Source: Flavobacteriaceae bacterium
GTDB lineage: Bacteria; Bacteroidota; Bacteroidia; Flavobacteriales; Flavobacteriaceae
Reading direction: 5' to 3'
NCBI GenBank assembly: GCA_029938265.1
Contig: JAOZVI010000005.1
Span: 1-56,861 of the forward strand
Length of the DNA stretch: 56,861 bases
In this document: positions 1-9,125 of the stretch, in pieces
How positions within the stretch are numbered: position 1 is the first letter of the stretch
How the letters are laid out: each line of letters opens with the position of its first letter
The notes under the pieces: model-generated
The model's input: only the letters and a program-made list of their open reading frames with translations
What the model was told of the DNA's origin: nothing
Database searches by the model: none
Translations under genes and position numbers: made by a program

Positions 1-1677
1 TTTATTATGGCTTATGACTATCATGGTGGTTGGAGTAATAATACAGGGGCTGTTGCCCCTTTAGTACATCCAAGTGGAGGTATTTGCCTGACAAAAACAT
101 TAAATAATGATTATAGTGTACCCTTATCTAAATATCCTGAAAAATTAATTCTGGGTGTACCTTATTATGGAAAACACTGGAAGACCACAACCAGCAGTGC
201 AGGCTCGGCAGTAAGTTCGTATGTTGGCTCTACTTTTTATATTGATGATATCACAAATTCAGCATCCCGTGGAGGTTATATTTGGGATAATGCTTCTCAA
301 ACAACCTGGTATAGATGGAATTCTAACGTATGGCATCAGGTTTGGTCTGATAATGAAACAAGTTTAGGTAAGAAATATGATCTGGCTTTAACTGAAAATT
401 TAGGAGGAATTGGTATTTGGGCACTTAATTACGATGGAGATAGGAGTGAACTATGGAGTTTGATAAATACAAAGTTTAATGGAGCTACCATACCAATACC
501 GGGTGTTCCTAAATCGGTAGCTGCAATAAGAAAAAATGCAACTACTGTTACTTTAAATTTTGAGGAAGGAAATTATGCAAGTAGTTATCAGGTTTTTCAA
601 AGCATTGATAACTCTAGTTATACTATGGTAAAAGAAGCTGTAGGTACTAGCATAGACGTTTCAGATTTAATAGCAGGAGAAGTTTATTATTTCAAACTTC
701 GATCAAAGAACAGTGAAGGAACTTCAAATCAAACAAAAGTTATTGCCGCAATGCCAAGTTTAAATGATTCAGAGATACTGATCGTTGATGGTGTTGAAAG
801 AAGAAGCTTTGATGCTATTGTACAATATGATTCTCCATTAAGTCAGTTAGGTAGAACATTTTCATCTGCATCAAATGAAGCGGTTATCAATGGTGTGGTT
901 GATCTAAATAATTTTGATTTTGTGATCTGGATGTTGTTAGATGAAAGTACTGCTGATGAAACCCTTAGCCATGCGGAACAAACTAAGGTTAAAAACTATT
1001 TAGACAATGATGGTGTATTTATTGTTTCAGGATCTGAAATTGGATGGGATCTAGTAGAAAATGGAGATGCCACAGATAAATCTTTTTATGCTAATTATTT
1101 AAAAGCCGAATATATAAGTGATGATCCAGGAATGACTTCTACTTATTATAAGGTTAAAGATACAAACAGCAAAATTTATAACTTTGATGATGGAACACAT
1201 GGTATTCAAAAAATTGGCTGGCCTGATCTTATCAAAGCAAAAAACGGATCATCCATGTCATTTTCGTACGATGGAGTTGCAACAAGTAACGGTTATGCGG
1301 GTATAAGTGACTCTAATGGAATAAGCGGTGTAGAATATCTTGCTTTTCCTATAGAAACAGTTTATAATGACAACGAAAGAAAAGATCTGCTTGATTTTAT
1401 TTTTCAAAAGTACAGTGGTTTATTAGCTGTGGATGACTCTTTTATAAAAACTAACATTCAACTTTATCCAAATCCTACATTAGGGTTACTTAAAATTTCA
1501 AACCCAAAATTAATTGAGATTAGAAAAGTTAATGTTTTTAATACATTTGGTCAGAGACTCCAGGCAAAAATTACTAAAAATTCAGTAGATATAAGTCAAT
1601 TTGCCAATGGAATATATTTTATTAGAATTGAAGATGAGCATGGTAAGCAAGGAACTTTTAAAGTCATCAAAAAATAA
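1..1677 (+). CDS. Secreted GH18 chitinase, C-terminal part, type IX secretion substrate (5' truncated by window edge)
   Basis: The frame is open from base 1, so the true start and the catalytic DxxDxDxE strand lie outside the window. Residues 1-160 carry late GH18 signatures: MAYDYHGGW near the start, ILGVPYYGKHW, and GGIGIWALNYDG, the usual final strand. Residues about 165-250 look like a fibronectin type III domain. Residues about 255-475 (starting ILIVDGVERRSFD, with NFDFVIWMLLDESTADETL) resemble the Rossmann-like domain seen in Bacteroidota xanthan-lyase-type proteins; that assignment is from memory of the family. The last 70 residues (LYPNPTLGLLKIS to the end) match a type A T9SS sorting domain. 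The likely role is extracellular chitin hydrolysis, with export and surface attachment by T9SS. Confidence 0.88.
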   Translation, partial: FIMAYDYHGGWSNNTGAVAPLVHPSGGICLTKTLNNDYSVPLSKYPEKLILGVPYYGKHWKTTTSSAGSAVSSYVGSTFYIDDITNSASRGGYIWDNASQTTWYRWNSNVWHQVWSDNETSLGKKYDLALTENLGGIGIWALNYDGDRSELWSLINTKFNGATIPIPGVPKSVAAIRKNATTVTLNFEEGNYASSYQVFQSIDNSSYTMVKEAVGTSIDVSDLIAGEVYYFKLRSKNSEGTSNQTKVIAAMPSLNDSEILIVDGVERRSFDAIVQYDSPLSQLGRTFSSASNEAVINGVVDLNNFDFVIWMLLDESTADETLSHAEQTKVKNYLDNDGVFIVSGSEIGWDLVENGDATDKSFYANYLKAEYISDDPGMTSTYYKVKDTNSKIYNFDDGTHGIQKIGWPDLIKAKNGSSMSFSYDGVATSNGYAGISDSNGISGVEYLAFPIETVYNDNERKDLLDFIFQKYSGLLAVDDSFIKTNIQLYPNPTLGLLKISNPKLIEIRKVNVFNTFGQRLQAKITKNSVDISQFANGIYFIRIEDEHGKQGTFKVIKK

Positions 1678-1775
1678 TATTTAATTTAGTTTTTTGGTTC
1701 CTTTTTTTAATGCTAATATTTAATTATTAAATTGTAACGTTTTTGCACTTAAATCGTCGAATCATTAAAATCAAA

Positions 1776-3029
1776 ATGAATCGATTAATTATTTTTCTTT
1801 TTATTCTTTTAAGCACTTCTGTTTTTTCTCAAAATAAGAGTGTTATTTCAGGAAATATATCCAATAAAGAAACTGGAGAACCACTTCCTTTTGCTTCAAT
1901 TTCTTTAAAAAATTATCCTATAGGTACAATTAGTAATGAAAACGGAGCATTTGATTTTTATATTCCAAAGTCTAAACTAAATGACATAATTGTAATTAGT
2001 TTTATTGGATTTAATTCTTATGAAATTCCAATTTCTTCTGTTAAAGAAAAATTAGAAATCACTTTACAACCAAGCAATAACCTATTGGATGAAATTGTTT
2101 TAAGCGAAATAACACCACTTGATTACATTAAAAGAGCATTAGATAATCTGGCCACAAATTATCCACAAGAGCCTTATCAGTCTATTGCATATTATCGTGA
2201 AAAGTTTATTGAAAATGGTGCTATAATCAATAAAGATGAAGGAGTTTTTAAAACGTATTATTCCAATCCGTCTGATACTATTAAAAATAACCATCAATTG
2301 CTTTTATATAAACCTTTAGAAGATCCGCAGCAATTTCAATTTATGCGCGAATGGATTGAGAAAAAAGCAGCCAAAGAAAAAAAGAAAGCTAATGATAAGG
2401 GTGAAACTTATGATGAGGATAAATATGATGGTACTATAGATATGGATTTCGGCGGACCGGAATCGGTTATCGATCTTGATATTAATCAGGACAAAGGTAA
2501 TTACTTAAACCCCAAATATTTTAAAAAATATGAATATACTTTTGGTGAAGAAACTACTTTAAACACTGAAAGATTGGTAACAATTAATTTTAAAGCCAAA
2601 AGAAAAATTGATTATCAAAAGGATTGGGGTAAAATCTTGATCCATAAAGAAACTTATGCCATTATTTTAATTGAACAGAGCGGTAAATTTAGTATTCCGT
2701 TTTTAGTTAGGCCTATTCTTTTTGCTGTTGGTCTAAAAATTGGAAACCCCACTTTTAGTAAGGTGATACAATATCAAAAATATAATAATATATGGTATCC
2801 AAAATTATTTAGATGGGATGCTGATATAAAACTAACTAAAAGACGCTCTTTTGAAGCAAATGAGAATTCAAATATCAATATTGGGCAAGTATTTTCAATC
2901 AATAGTTTAGATGCTTTTACAACTCCAATACCTTTAGAAAAAAGATTTGATACTAGTGAGGATATGGATAATCAAGTTTACAACGACTTGAATTTAAACT
3001 GGAATGAAATTAATATCGTTAAAGATTAA
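1776..3029 (+). CDS. Carboxypeptidase-regulatory-like domain protein, exported
   Basis: This 417-residue protein begins with a signal peptide (MNRLIIFLFILLSTSVFSQ). A CarboxypepD_reg-like beta-sandwich follows, with the hallmark phrase SGNISNKETGEPLPFASISL and then GTISNENGAFDF, as in the plug-side extension of Bacteroidota outer-membrane proteins. The remaining 300 residues are rich in charged residues and beta-strand-like and have no recognised catalytic motif; similar proteins are often called carboxypeptidase-like regulatory domain proteins. A TTG at 1743 is in frame, but it sits in a promoter-like TTTTTGCA stretch and would spoil the signal peptide, so ATG 1776 is chosen. It is probably envelope-located; its function is unknown. 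Confidence 0.75.
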   Translation: MNRLIIFLFILLSTSVFSQNKSVISGNISNKETGEPLPFASISLKNYPIGTISNENGAFDFYIPKSKLNDIIVISFIGFNSYEIPISSVKEKLEITLQPSNNLLDEIVLSEITPLDYIKRALDNLATNYPQEPYQSIAYYREKFIENGAIINKDEGVFKTYYSNPSDTIKNNHQLLLYKPLEDPQQFQFMREWIEKKAAKEKKKANDKGETYDEDKYDGTIDMDFGGPESVIDLDINQDKGNYLNPKYFKKYEYTFGEETTLNTERLVTINFKAKRKIDYQKDWGKILIHKETYAIILIEQSGKFSIPFLVRPILFAVGLKIGNPTFSKVIQYQKYNNIWYPKLFRWDADIKLTKRRSFEANENSNINIGQVFSINSLDAFTTPIPLEKRFDTSEDMDNQVYNDLNLNWNEINIVKD

Positions 3030-3142
3030 TTACAATTGCAAGTAATTTTTAAGCACTATTTTTTTAAACTATTTATAACAAACTAAAGTATTCATATAAA
3101 TACAAATTTTTTCCATACATTTATTTTCTGAATTCATAATAA

Positions 3143-5494
3143 ATGTCAACAAAAAAAAATTACACTTCGGCTATTTCTTTTATCATTGTTCTATTTACAA
3201 TTTTTTGGAGTATTAATTCCTTAATGCCCAAAAGAATTTCAAACTTAGAAACTCCAAAAACTGAATTTTCTACTGAGAGAGCTCTTGTGCATTTAAAAGA
3301 GATATCTCAAAAACCCCATTTTGTAGGTACTGAAAATCATGAAGAAGTAAGAAATTATATTATTGATGAGCTTGAAAAACTTGGTTTAACCGTTGAATTA
3401 CAAACACAGGTAGCTGTTAATAAAAAATGGCGGGCAGGAGCAACTACAATAAATATTTTAACCAAAATAAAAGGAACAGATAATGGCAAAGCCTTGCTAA
3501 TACTCACACATTATGACTCTGCTGTACATTCATCTTTTGGAGCCAGTGATGCAGGTAGTGGAGTTGTTACTATTTTAGAGGGAATCCGTGCATATCTAGA
3601 AAAAAATATTAAACCAAAAAATGATATTATCATCTTGATTACTGATGCCGAAGAAATTGGTTTACTGGGTGCAAATGCATTTGTAAATTATCATCCTTGG
3701 GCTAAAGATGTTGGCTTGGTCATAAATTTTGAAGCACGAGGTAGTGGCGGACCAAGTTATATGTTATTAGAAACCAATGGTGGAAATAAAAATTTAATTC
3801 ATGCTTTTAAAGAGGCTAAACCCAAATATCCTGTTGCAAGTTCGCTGTTGTATAGTATTTATAAAATGCTGCCCAATGATACTGATTTAACAGTGTTTAG
3901 AGAAGATGGTAATATTAACGGCTATAATTTTGCTTTTATTGATGATCATTATGACTATCATACTGCACAAGATACTTATGAGAGGTTAGACCGAAATACT
4001 TTGCAACAACAAGGTGAATATTTAATGCCTCTTATGGATTATTTTTCGAATACAAATTTGGAAAATTTATCCGCTCAAGAAGATGATGTATTTTTCGACT
4101 TTCCAGGAAATGTGTTGATAAGTTATCCTTTTTCATGGGTATTGCCAATGTTAATTTTGGCATTTATTTGGTTTTTTGTCTTACTTTTTATCGGTTTTAG
4201 GAATAATAAACTTTCGGCAAAAGAGATTTTTAATGGATTATTTATATTTTTATTTCCTCTTATTTTATCAGGATTCTTTACTTTTTTTGGATGGAAATTA
4301 CTATTGAAGATTTATCCGCAATACAATGATATTTTACACGGATTTACCTATAATGGAAACTATTATATCATCGCTTTTGTTGCCTTATCACTTGGTATTA
4401 GTTTTTGGATTTATAATACATATTTTAAAATCAACAAAATTGAAAATTTATTTATTGCACCTATTTTTATTTGGTTGCTCATCAATATTGGCGTTGCAAT
4501 GTATTTACCCGGTGCAGGGTTTTTTATCATTTCGGTTATTATTGGATTGTTAATTTTAAGTATTCAAATTCTTTCTAAAGAAACTGAAAAAAATAAAATT
4601 ATTCTATTTACGTTTTTATTGATTCCTGTATTGATAATTTTTGTCCCTTTAATTCAGATGTTTCCGGTAGGTTTAGGTTTAAAAATGACTGTAATAAGTG
4701 CGATTTTTACAGTATTGATCTTTGGATTACTTCTTCCTGTTTTTTCTTCTTATAAAGAAGTTAAAAGTTTGGCTAAATTATTTTTTTTAATTTCAATTCT
4801 TGCTTTTGCTTCGGCAGGATTTAGTTCTGATTATTCAAAAGAAAGAAAACAACCCAATAGTATTTTATATTTCTTTGATGCTGATGAAAATAAGGCTTAT
4901 TGGGCGAGTTACAATACTAAAATAGATGAATTTACAATACAATACCTGGGTGATGACCCAACTAAAGGTACATTTGTAAAAAATATTAGTTCTAGTAAAT
5001 ATGGTACTAATTTTAAGCTTTATAAAAATGCTGAAATTGCAAATATAAATCAACCTAAAGTAGAAATTCTAAAAGACACCGTAATTGGAGAAAATCGGAA
5101 TATTAGTTTTAAAATAATTCCACAAAGAAGAGTCAATCGAATTGAATTGATAAGTGAAAGTCCACTTCATTTTAAAGAATTTTCATTGAATGGAGAAAAA
5201 CTAGAAAAAAAAGAAAATGAAGAATTTTTATTCAATACAAAAAACAAAAAACACATTTTAACTTATTACTTTACAAAAAATGATACTATTTTAGATTTAA
5301 AATTTGTTATACCAAATAATGAAACACCTGATTTACAAATTATTGAATCTTCATATGACCTATATAAAAATAATCATATTAAAAGTATCAAGGCAAACAT
5401 TAAACCCAGAAATGAAATTATGATGCCTACACCTTTTGTTTTAAATGATGCTGTGGTTATTAAAAAAGATATAAAATTTAATCAGAAAAATTAA
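3143..5494 (+). CDS. M28 family zinc peptidase with multi-pass membrane domain
   Basis: This 783-residue protein has one N-terminal membrane helix (about 10-28), an M28 aminopeptidase domain (about 45-310), then about eight hydrophobic helices (330-555) and a soluble C-terminal region. The two-zinc site is visible: HYD at 123-125, GASDAGSG with D136, the catalytic pair EE at 170-171, a Glu in NFEARG near 197, and a His in DDHYDYH near 268. The architecture resembles the vacuolar/ER membrane M28 proteases of fungi and their bacterial relatives. The peptidase domain is predicted to face the periplasm. It sits alone, with no tight operon partner. The substrate is unknown. Confidence 0.88.
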   Translation: MSTKKNYTSAISFIIVLFTIFWSINSLMPKRISNLETPKTEFSTERALVHLKEISQKPHFVGTENHEEVRNYIIDELEKLGLTVELQTQVAVNKKWRAGATTINILTKIKGTDNGKALLILTHYDSAVHSSFGASDAGSGVVTILEGIRAYLEKNIKPKNDIIILITDAEEIGLLGANAFVNYHPWAKDVGLVINFEARGSGGPSYMLLETNGGNKNLIHAFKEAKPKYPVASSLLYSIYKMLPNDTDLTVFREDGNINGYNFAFIDDHYDYHTAQDTYERLDRNTLQQQGEYLMPLMDYFSNTNLENLSAQEDDVFFDFPGNVLISYPFSWVLPMLILAFIWFFVLLFIGFRNNKLSAKEIFNGLFIFLFPLILSGFFTFFGWKLLLKIYPQYNDILHGFTYNGNYYIIAFVALSLGISFWIYNTYFKINKIENLFIAPIFIWLLINIGVAMYLPGAGFFIISVIIGLLILSIQILSKETEKNKIILFTFLLIPVLIIFVPLIQMFPVGLGLKMTVISAIFTVLIFGLLLPVFSSYKEVKSLAKLFFLISILAFASAGFSSDYSKERKQPNSILYFFDADENKAYWASYNTKIDEFTIQYLGDDPTKGTFVKNISSSKYGTNFKLYKNAEIANINQPKVEILKDTVIGENRNISFKIIPQRRVNRIELISESPLHFKEFSLNGEKLEKKENEEFLFNTKNKKHILTYYFTKNDTILDLKFVIPNNETPDLQIIESSYDLYKNNHIKSIKANIKPRNEIMMPTPFVLNDAVVIKKDIKFNQKN

Positions 5495-5523
5495 GATGTG
5501 AATTTAACACCTTAAAAATTCAG

Positions 5524-5531
5524 TATATTTG
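5524..5531 (+). promoter_or_regulatory. Promoter -7 element TATATTTG for the M23 peptidase gene
   Basis: TATATTTG matches the Bacteroidota -7 consensus TAnnTTTG exactly and lies 20 bases before the ATG at 5551. No good TTG is seen at the -33 spacing. Confidence 0.6.
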
Positions 5532-5550
5532 CTTTTGCAATAAAATAACA

Positions 5551-6411
5551 ATGGTTAAAAGCAAGAAGAGAAACAAAATAAAAGAAAAACTCACGCACAA
5601 ATATCGTTTTGTTGTATTAAATGAAGATACTTTTGAAGAACGTTTTTCATTTAAATTAAACCGATTAAATGCCTTTGTTTTTGGTGGCTTATTCTCAATA
5701 TTTCTGATAGCATTAACAGCAATGCTCATTGCTTTTACTCCTTTAAAAGAATATATTCAGGGATATTCTTCTACAGAAATTAAAAAAGAATCTTCTGCTT
5801 TAGTGTTTAAAGTAGATTCTTTACAACAAATTCTTTCAGTAAATAATTTGTATATCAAAAATATTCAACAAGTATTAACCGGAGAGATAAAAGAAGTAAA
5901 TTTTAACAAAGACTCTGTGATGGAACAACTTCGTTTAGAAGATGTTGATCTAGCACCTTCATCAATTGATTCGGCTTTTAGAGAAGTAATTGAACGCGAA
6001 GAAAAATTTAGTATTTTTGAACAGGCCACTAAAAAGACCGAAATTGTTTTTTTATCCCCTATTAAAGGAAAAATTACTCAAGGATACATTCCAAAAGAAA
6101 AACATTTTGCAGTTGATATTGCAGTTGATAAAGATACGCCTGTTAAATCAGTTGCAAATGGTACAGTAATTTTTACCGGTTTCACTGCCGATACAGGTTA
6201 TGTGATCATTATTGAACATCTAAATGGTATCATTTCAGTTTATAAACACAATGCGTCTATCTTTAAAGAGCAAGGTGATTTGATCAGAGCAGGTGAAGTA
6301 ATTGCAACTGCAGGTTCTACAGGCGATTTTTCTACAGGAACTCATTTACATTTTGAGCTATGGGACAATGGTTATCCCGTTAATCCAAATAATTATATCG
6401 ATTTTGAATAG
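5551..6411 (+). CDS. M23 family metallopeptidase (LytM-type), membrane anchored
   Basis: This 286-residue protein has a basic cytoplasmic N-terminus, a single transmembrane helix at about 42-64, a helical linker that is probably coiled coil, and a C-terminal M23 domain (about 170-280). The zinc site is shown by KHFAVDIAV (His and Asp ligands, though the usual Gly of HxGxD is Ala), a later HNAS region, and THLHFEL (the HxH motif). It probably acts in the periplasm as a DD-endopeptidase cutting peptidoglycan cross-links, or as an activator of one. The gene is followed after 24 bases by the GH3-type gene, suggesting one transcript. Confidence 0.9.
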   Translation: MVKSKKRNKIKEKLTHKYRFVVLNEDTFEERFSFKLNRLNAFVFGGLFSIFLIALTAMLIAFTPLKEYIQGYSSTEIKKESSALVFKVDSLQQILSVNNLYIKNIQQVLTGEIKEVNFNKDSVMEQLRLEDVDLAPSSIDSAFREVIEREEKFSIFEQATKKTEIVFLSPIKGKITQGYIPKEKHFAVDIAVDKDTPVKSVANGTVIFTGFTADTGYVIIIEHLNGIISVYKHNASIFKEQGDLIRAGEVIATAGSTGDFSTGTHLHFELWDNGYPVNPNNYIDFE

Positions 6412-6435
6412 ATCAGTCTAAAATCTAATAAATAA

Positions 6436-7947
6436 ATGATACCAAAATCTTTTTTTTCAAAAATATATGCAAAACAAATTGCCAAAAGGGTTTATAAATG
6501 GGCTGAGAATCCTTTTGAAATTCAGGAAAGACTTTTTGAAAATCTAATATCTGATGCTAAAAACACTTCGTTTGGTAAAGATTTCAAATTTCAGGATATT
6601 AAATCTTATAACGATTTTAAAAAATCAGTACCTATTTCGAATTATGAGGTTTTAAAAACCTATATAGAAAGAGTTAGAAAAGGAGAATCTAATGTTTTAT
6701 GGAGCGGGAAACCACTATATTTTGCTAAAACATCAGGAACAACTTCAGGATCAAAATATATTCCAATTTCAAAAGAATCAATGCCATACCACGTTAGTGC
6801 CGCAAAAGAAGCATTACTGCTGTATATTTATCATACAGGTAAAGCTGATTTTATTGATGGAAAAATAATCTTTTTACAAGGAAGTCCGGTTATTGATAAA
6901 GTAAATGATATTAAAATAGGGAGATTATCAGGGATTGTTGCACATTATGTACCAAAATATTTACAAAAAAATCGTTTGCCAACTTGGGAAACCAATTGTA
7001 TTGATGATTGGGAAACAAAAGTAAATACTATTGTTGATGAAACGGTTGTTGAAGATATGCGTTTGATTAGCGGAATTCCATCATGGGTGCAAATGTATTT
7101 TGAGAAGATCATTGAAAAAGAAAATAAAAACGTTAGCAAGGTTTTCCCAAATTTTAGTTTGTTCGTTTACGGCGGTGTCAACTATGAACCATATAGGCAA
7201 AATATGGAAAATTTGATCGGTAAAAAAATAGATTCAATCGAAATGTTTCCTGCTTCTGAAGGATTTTTTGCTTATCAGGACACCAATTACGATAATAAAA
7301 ATTCTATAAAAAAGGACGGAATGTTGCTTTTATTGAATCATGGAATTTTTTATGAATTTATTCCTGCTGCTGAATTTTTTAATGAAAATCCAACCAGAAT
7401 TACTATTAAAGATGTTGCATTAGGTGTAAATTATGTTATGATCATTTCAACCAATGCCGGACTTTGGGCTTATAATGTTGGTGATACAATTGAATTTACT
7501 TCTTTAAAACCATTTAGGATTATCGTTACCGGAAGGATAAAACATTTTATTTCGGCATTTGGAGAACACGTCATTGCCAAAGAAGTAGAACAATCATTAC
7601 AAGAATCTTTGATAAACACACAATTAAAGGTAAATGAATTTACGGTAGCTCCGCAGGTCAATCCAACAAATGGTGAATTACCTTATCACGAATGGTTTAT
7701 TGAATTTGAAAATGAACATGATAATTTACATGATCTTGCCAAGAAAATAGATGGGGAAATGCAAAAACAAAATTCCTATTATCTTGACCTAATAGATGGA
7801 AAGATCTTACAAACATTGAGAATCACTAAAGTTTCTAAAAATGGCTTTAAAGATTATATGAGATCAATTGGAAAATTAGGAGGTCAAAATAAAATTCCTC
7901 GTTTATCAAACGACAGGAAAATTGTTGATGAATTGAAAACATATTAA
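6436..7947 (+). CDS. GH3 auxin-responsive promoter family protein (acyl-adenylate fold)
   Basis: This 503-residue protein belongs to the GH3 family, bacterial relatives of plant acyl-acid amido synthetases in the ANL adenylating superfamily. The phosphate-binding loop FAKTSGTTSGSKYIPIS is near residue 95-110, and YNVGDTIEFTS plus the hinge VTGRIKHFISAFGEHV are typical of the C-terminal half. Plant members join amino acids to hormone carboxylates; the substrate of Bacteroidota members is not known to me. Its gene lies 24 bases after the M23 peptidase gene, so the two are likely co-transcribed, which hints at an envelope-related job, but this is inference. Confidence 0.85.
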   Translation: MIPKSFFSKIYAKQIAKRVYKWAENPFEIQERLFENLISDAKNTSFGKDFKFQDIKSYNDFKKSVPISNYEVLKTYIERVRKGESNVLWSGKPLYFAKTSGTTSGSKYIPISKESMPYHVSAAKEALLLYIYHTGKADFIDGKIIFLQGSPVIDKVNDIKIGRLSGIVAHYVPKYLQKNRLPTWETNCIDDWETKVNTIVDETVVEDMRLISGIPSWVQMYFEKIIEKENKNVSKVFPNFSLFVYGGVNYEPYRQNMENLIGKKIDSIEMFPASEGFFAYQDTNYDNKNSIKKDGMLLLLNHGIFYEFIPAAEFFNENPTRITIKDVALGVNYVMIISTNAGLWAYNVGDTIEFTSLKPFRIIVTGRIKHFISAFGEHVIAKEVEQSLQESLINTQLKVNEFTVAPQVNPTNGELPYHEWFIEFENEHDNLHDLAKKIDGEMQKQNSYYLDLIDGKILQTLRITKVSKNGFKDYMRSIGKLGGQNKIPRLSNDRKIVDELKTY

Positions 7948-7998
7948 ATTCTTTTAAAAAAAGTAAAATTGTATTGTTAATTCTTGAAATTTGTGTTC

Positions 7999-8541
7999 AT
8001 GAAAGTTATTTCTGTAAATATTGGCAAAAAAGAAACAATTCAATATAAAAATAAAACCTATTTAACAGGGATTAATAAATATCCTGTTAAAACCGCTATT
8101 TTTTTAGGTTTAGAAGATGTTGAAAACGATCATGTAATTGACAGGAGATATCATGGTGGTTTTGAAAAAGCTGTATATGCTTATGGAGAAAACCATTATG
8201 AATTTTGGCAAAATCTATATCCCAATTTAGATTTTCATTACGGTATGTTTGGTGAAAATCTAACTATTGACAATCTTTTAGAAGAAGAAATTTTTGTAGG
8301 AAATGTTTACCAACTCGGAAAAGCTATTATAGAAGTTACAAAACCGAGAAAACCCTGTGTTAAGCTTGGTATAAAATTTAACAATCCAGAAGTTATCAAG
8401 CAATTTTGGAATTCGACTAAGAGTGGTGTTTATTTTAAAGTTTTACAAACGGGAAACGTAGTAAAAAACGATGTTTTAATCCTTTTAAAAGAGCTAAAGA
8501 ACACACCAACCATCGCTGAGGTTTATACCAGAAATAGATGA
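7999..8541 (+). CDS. MOSC domain protein, YiiM-like
   Basis: This 180-residue protein has the MOSC beta-barrel pattern: DRRYHGGFEKAVYAY (residues 49-62), FGENLTI (84-90) and the conserved cysteine in TKPRKPCVKLG (C120), which in MOSC proteins is taken to bind sulfur or molybdenum cofactor. It resembles YiiM, which acts on 6-hydroxylaminopurine-type substrates, rather than full molybdenum cofactor sulfurases. A TTG at 7984 is in frame and would add five residues, but MKVISVNIG at ATG 7999 is the expected family start. It is 51 bases downstream of the GH3-type gene. Confidence 0.82.
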   Translation: MKVISVNIGKKETIQYKNKTYLTGINKYPVKTAIFLGLEDVENDHVIDRRYHGGFEKAVYAYGENHYEFWQNLYPNLDFHYGMFGENLTIDNLLEEEIFVGNVYQLGKAIIEVTKPRKPCVKLGIKFNNPEVIKQFWNSTKSGVYFKVLQTGNVVKNDVLILLKELKNTPTIAEVYTRNR

Positions 8542-8873
8542 TATAAACCAAAAAATCAATCAAAAAAATATTCGAGATTTCATCAAGGCAGGTTTTCAGG
8601 CTATAAAAAAATCGAGTTTTACTAAAAGACAGCCATATTTGCACTTAAGACAACCTTTAATAAAAAAAACAAACTATTTTTATCCAAGTATTATTTTAAA
8701 TTTAGTTGCTTAATACTTTTTTTGAGGGACGACTAAATAAATATTTTCATGACCAAAATCAATTATTAACCTATCATGATTTTTCCTATGACTACAATAA
8801 GTCAAGATTAATCCATAAAAAAAACCTATCAATTTTTGATAGGCTTTATTTTTAAAAAGTATATGATTAAATA
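8542..8873. other. 332-base non-coding interval
   Basis: No convincing coding frame is seen. A promoter-like CATATTTGCAC lies on the plus strand at 8634-8644 with no gene after it. The interval ends in the csp terminator hairpin. A small RNA between about 8650 and 8850 is possible but unsupported beyond that; the rest is AT-rich with no visible repeat. Confidence 0.4.
8817..8843 (-). terminator. Intrinsic terminator of the cold-shock gene
   Basis: The perfect inverted repeat CCTATCAA/TTGATAGG (8825-8832 and 8836-8843) has a three-base loop and is followed on the minus strand by eight T residues. It may also stop plus-strand transcripts, since CTTTATTTTT follows on that side. Confidence 0.85.
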
Positions 8874-9065
8874 TTAAATTACTTTAACATTTACTGCATT
8901 CATTCCTTTTTTTCCTTCCTGTAGATCAAATTCAACAACATCACCTTCGCGTATTTCATCGATTAAACCAGAAATGTGTACAAAATGTTCTTTGTTTGAA
9001 CCTTCTTCTGTTATGAATCCAAATCCTTTGGAGTCATTGAAGAATTTTACTGTTCCTTTACTCAT
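8874..9065 (-). CDS. Cold-shock domain protein, CspA family
   Basis: This 63-residue single cold-shock domain has RNP1 (KGFGFIT, about 13-19) and RNP2 (HFVHIS, about 27-32), close to the full family length. It binds single-stranded RNA and DNA and acts as an RNA chaperone in the cytoplasm. An exact -7 element (TATCTTTG, minus strand, 9101-9094) predicts a leader of only about 20-25 bases, much shorter than the thermosensor leaders of enterobacterial cspA, so cold induction through a structured leader is not indicated. A strong terminator follows, so it is a single-gene unit. Confidence 0.95.
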   Translation of the reverse strand: MSKGTVKFFNDSKGFGFITEEGSNKEHFVHISGLIDEIREGDVVEFDLQEGKKGMNAVNVKVI

Positions 9066-9093
9066 TGTTATAAATTATAAATTAATTAAGGTG

Positions 9094-9101
9094 CAAAGAT
9101 A
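9094..9101 (-). promoter_or_regulatory. Promoter -7 element of the cold-shock gene
   Basis: Read on the minus strand this is TATCTTTG, an exact TAnnTTTG, about 29 bases upstream of the ATG. Confidence 0.6.
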
Positions 9102-9125
9102 CGATATTCTTTTGAAATGGAATAA

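Noticed and set aside
8435-8644. Minus-strand 69-codon frame at the end of the MOSC gene
   Set aside because: Half of it is antisense to the MOSC gene, and the rest has no start context or recognisable composition.
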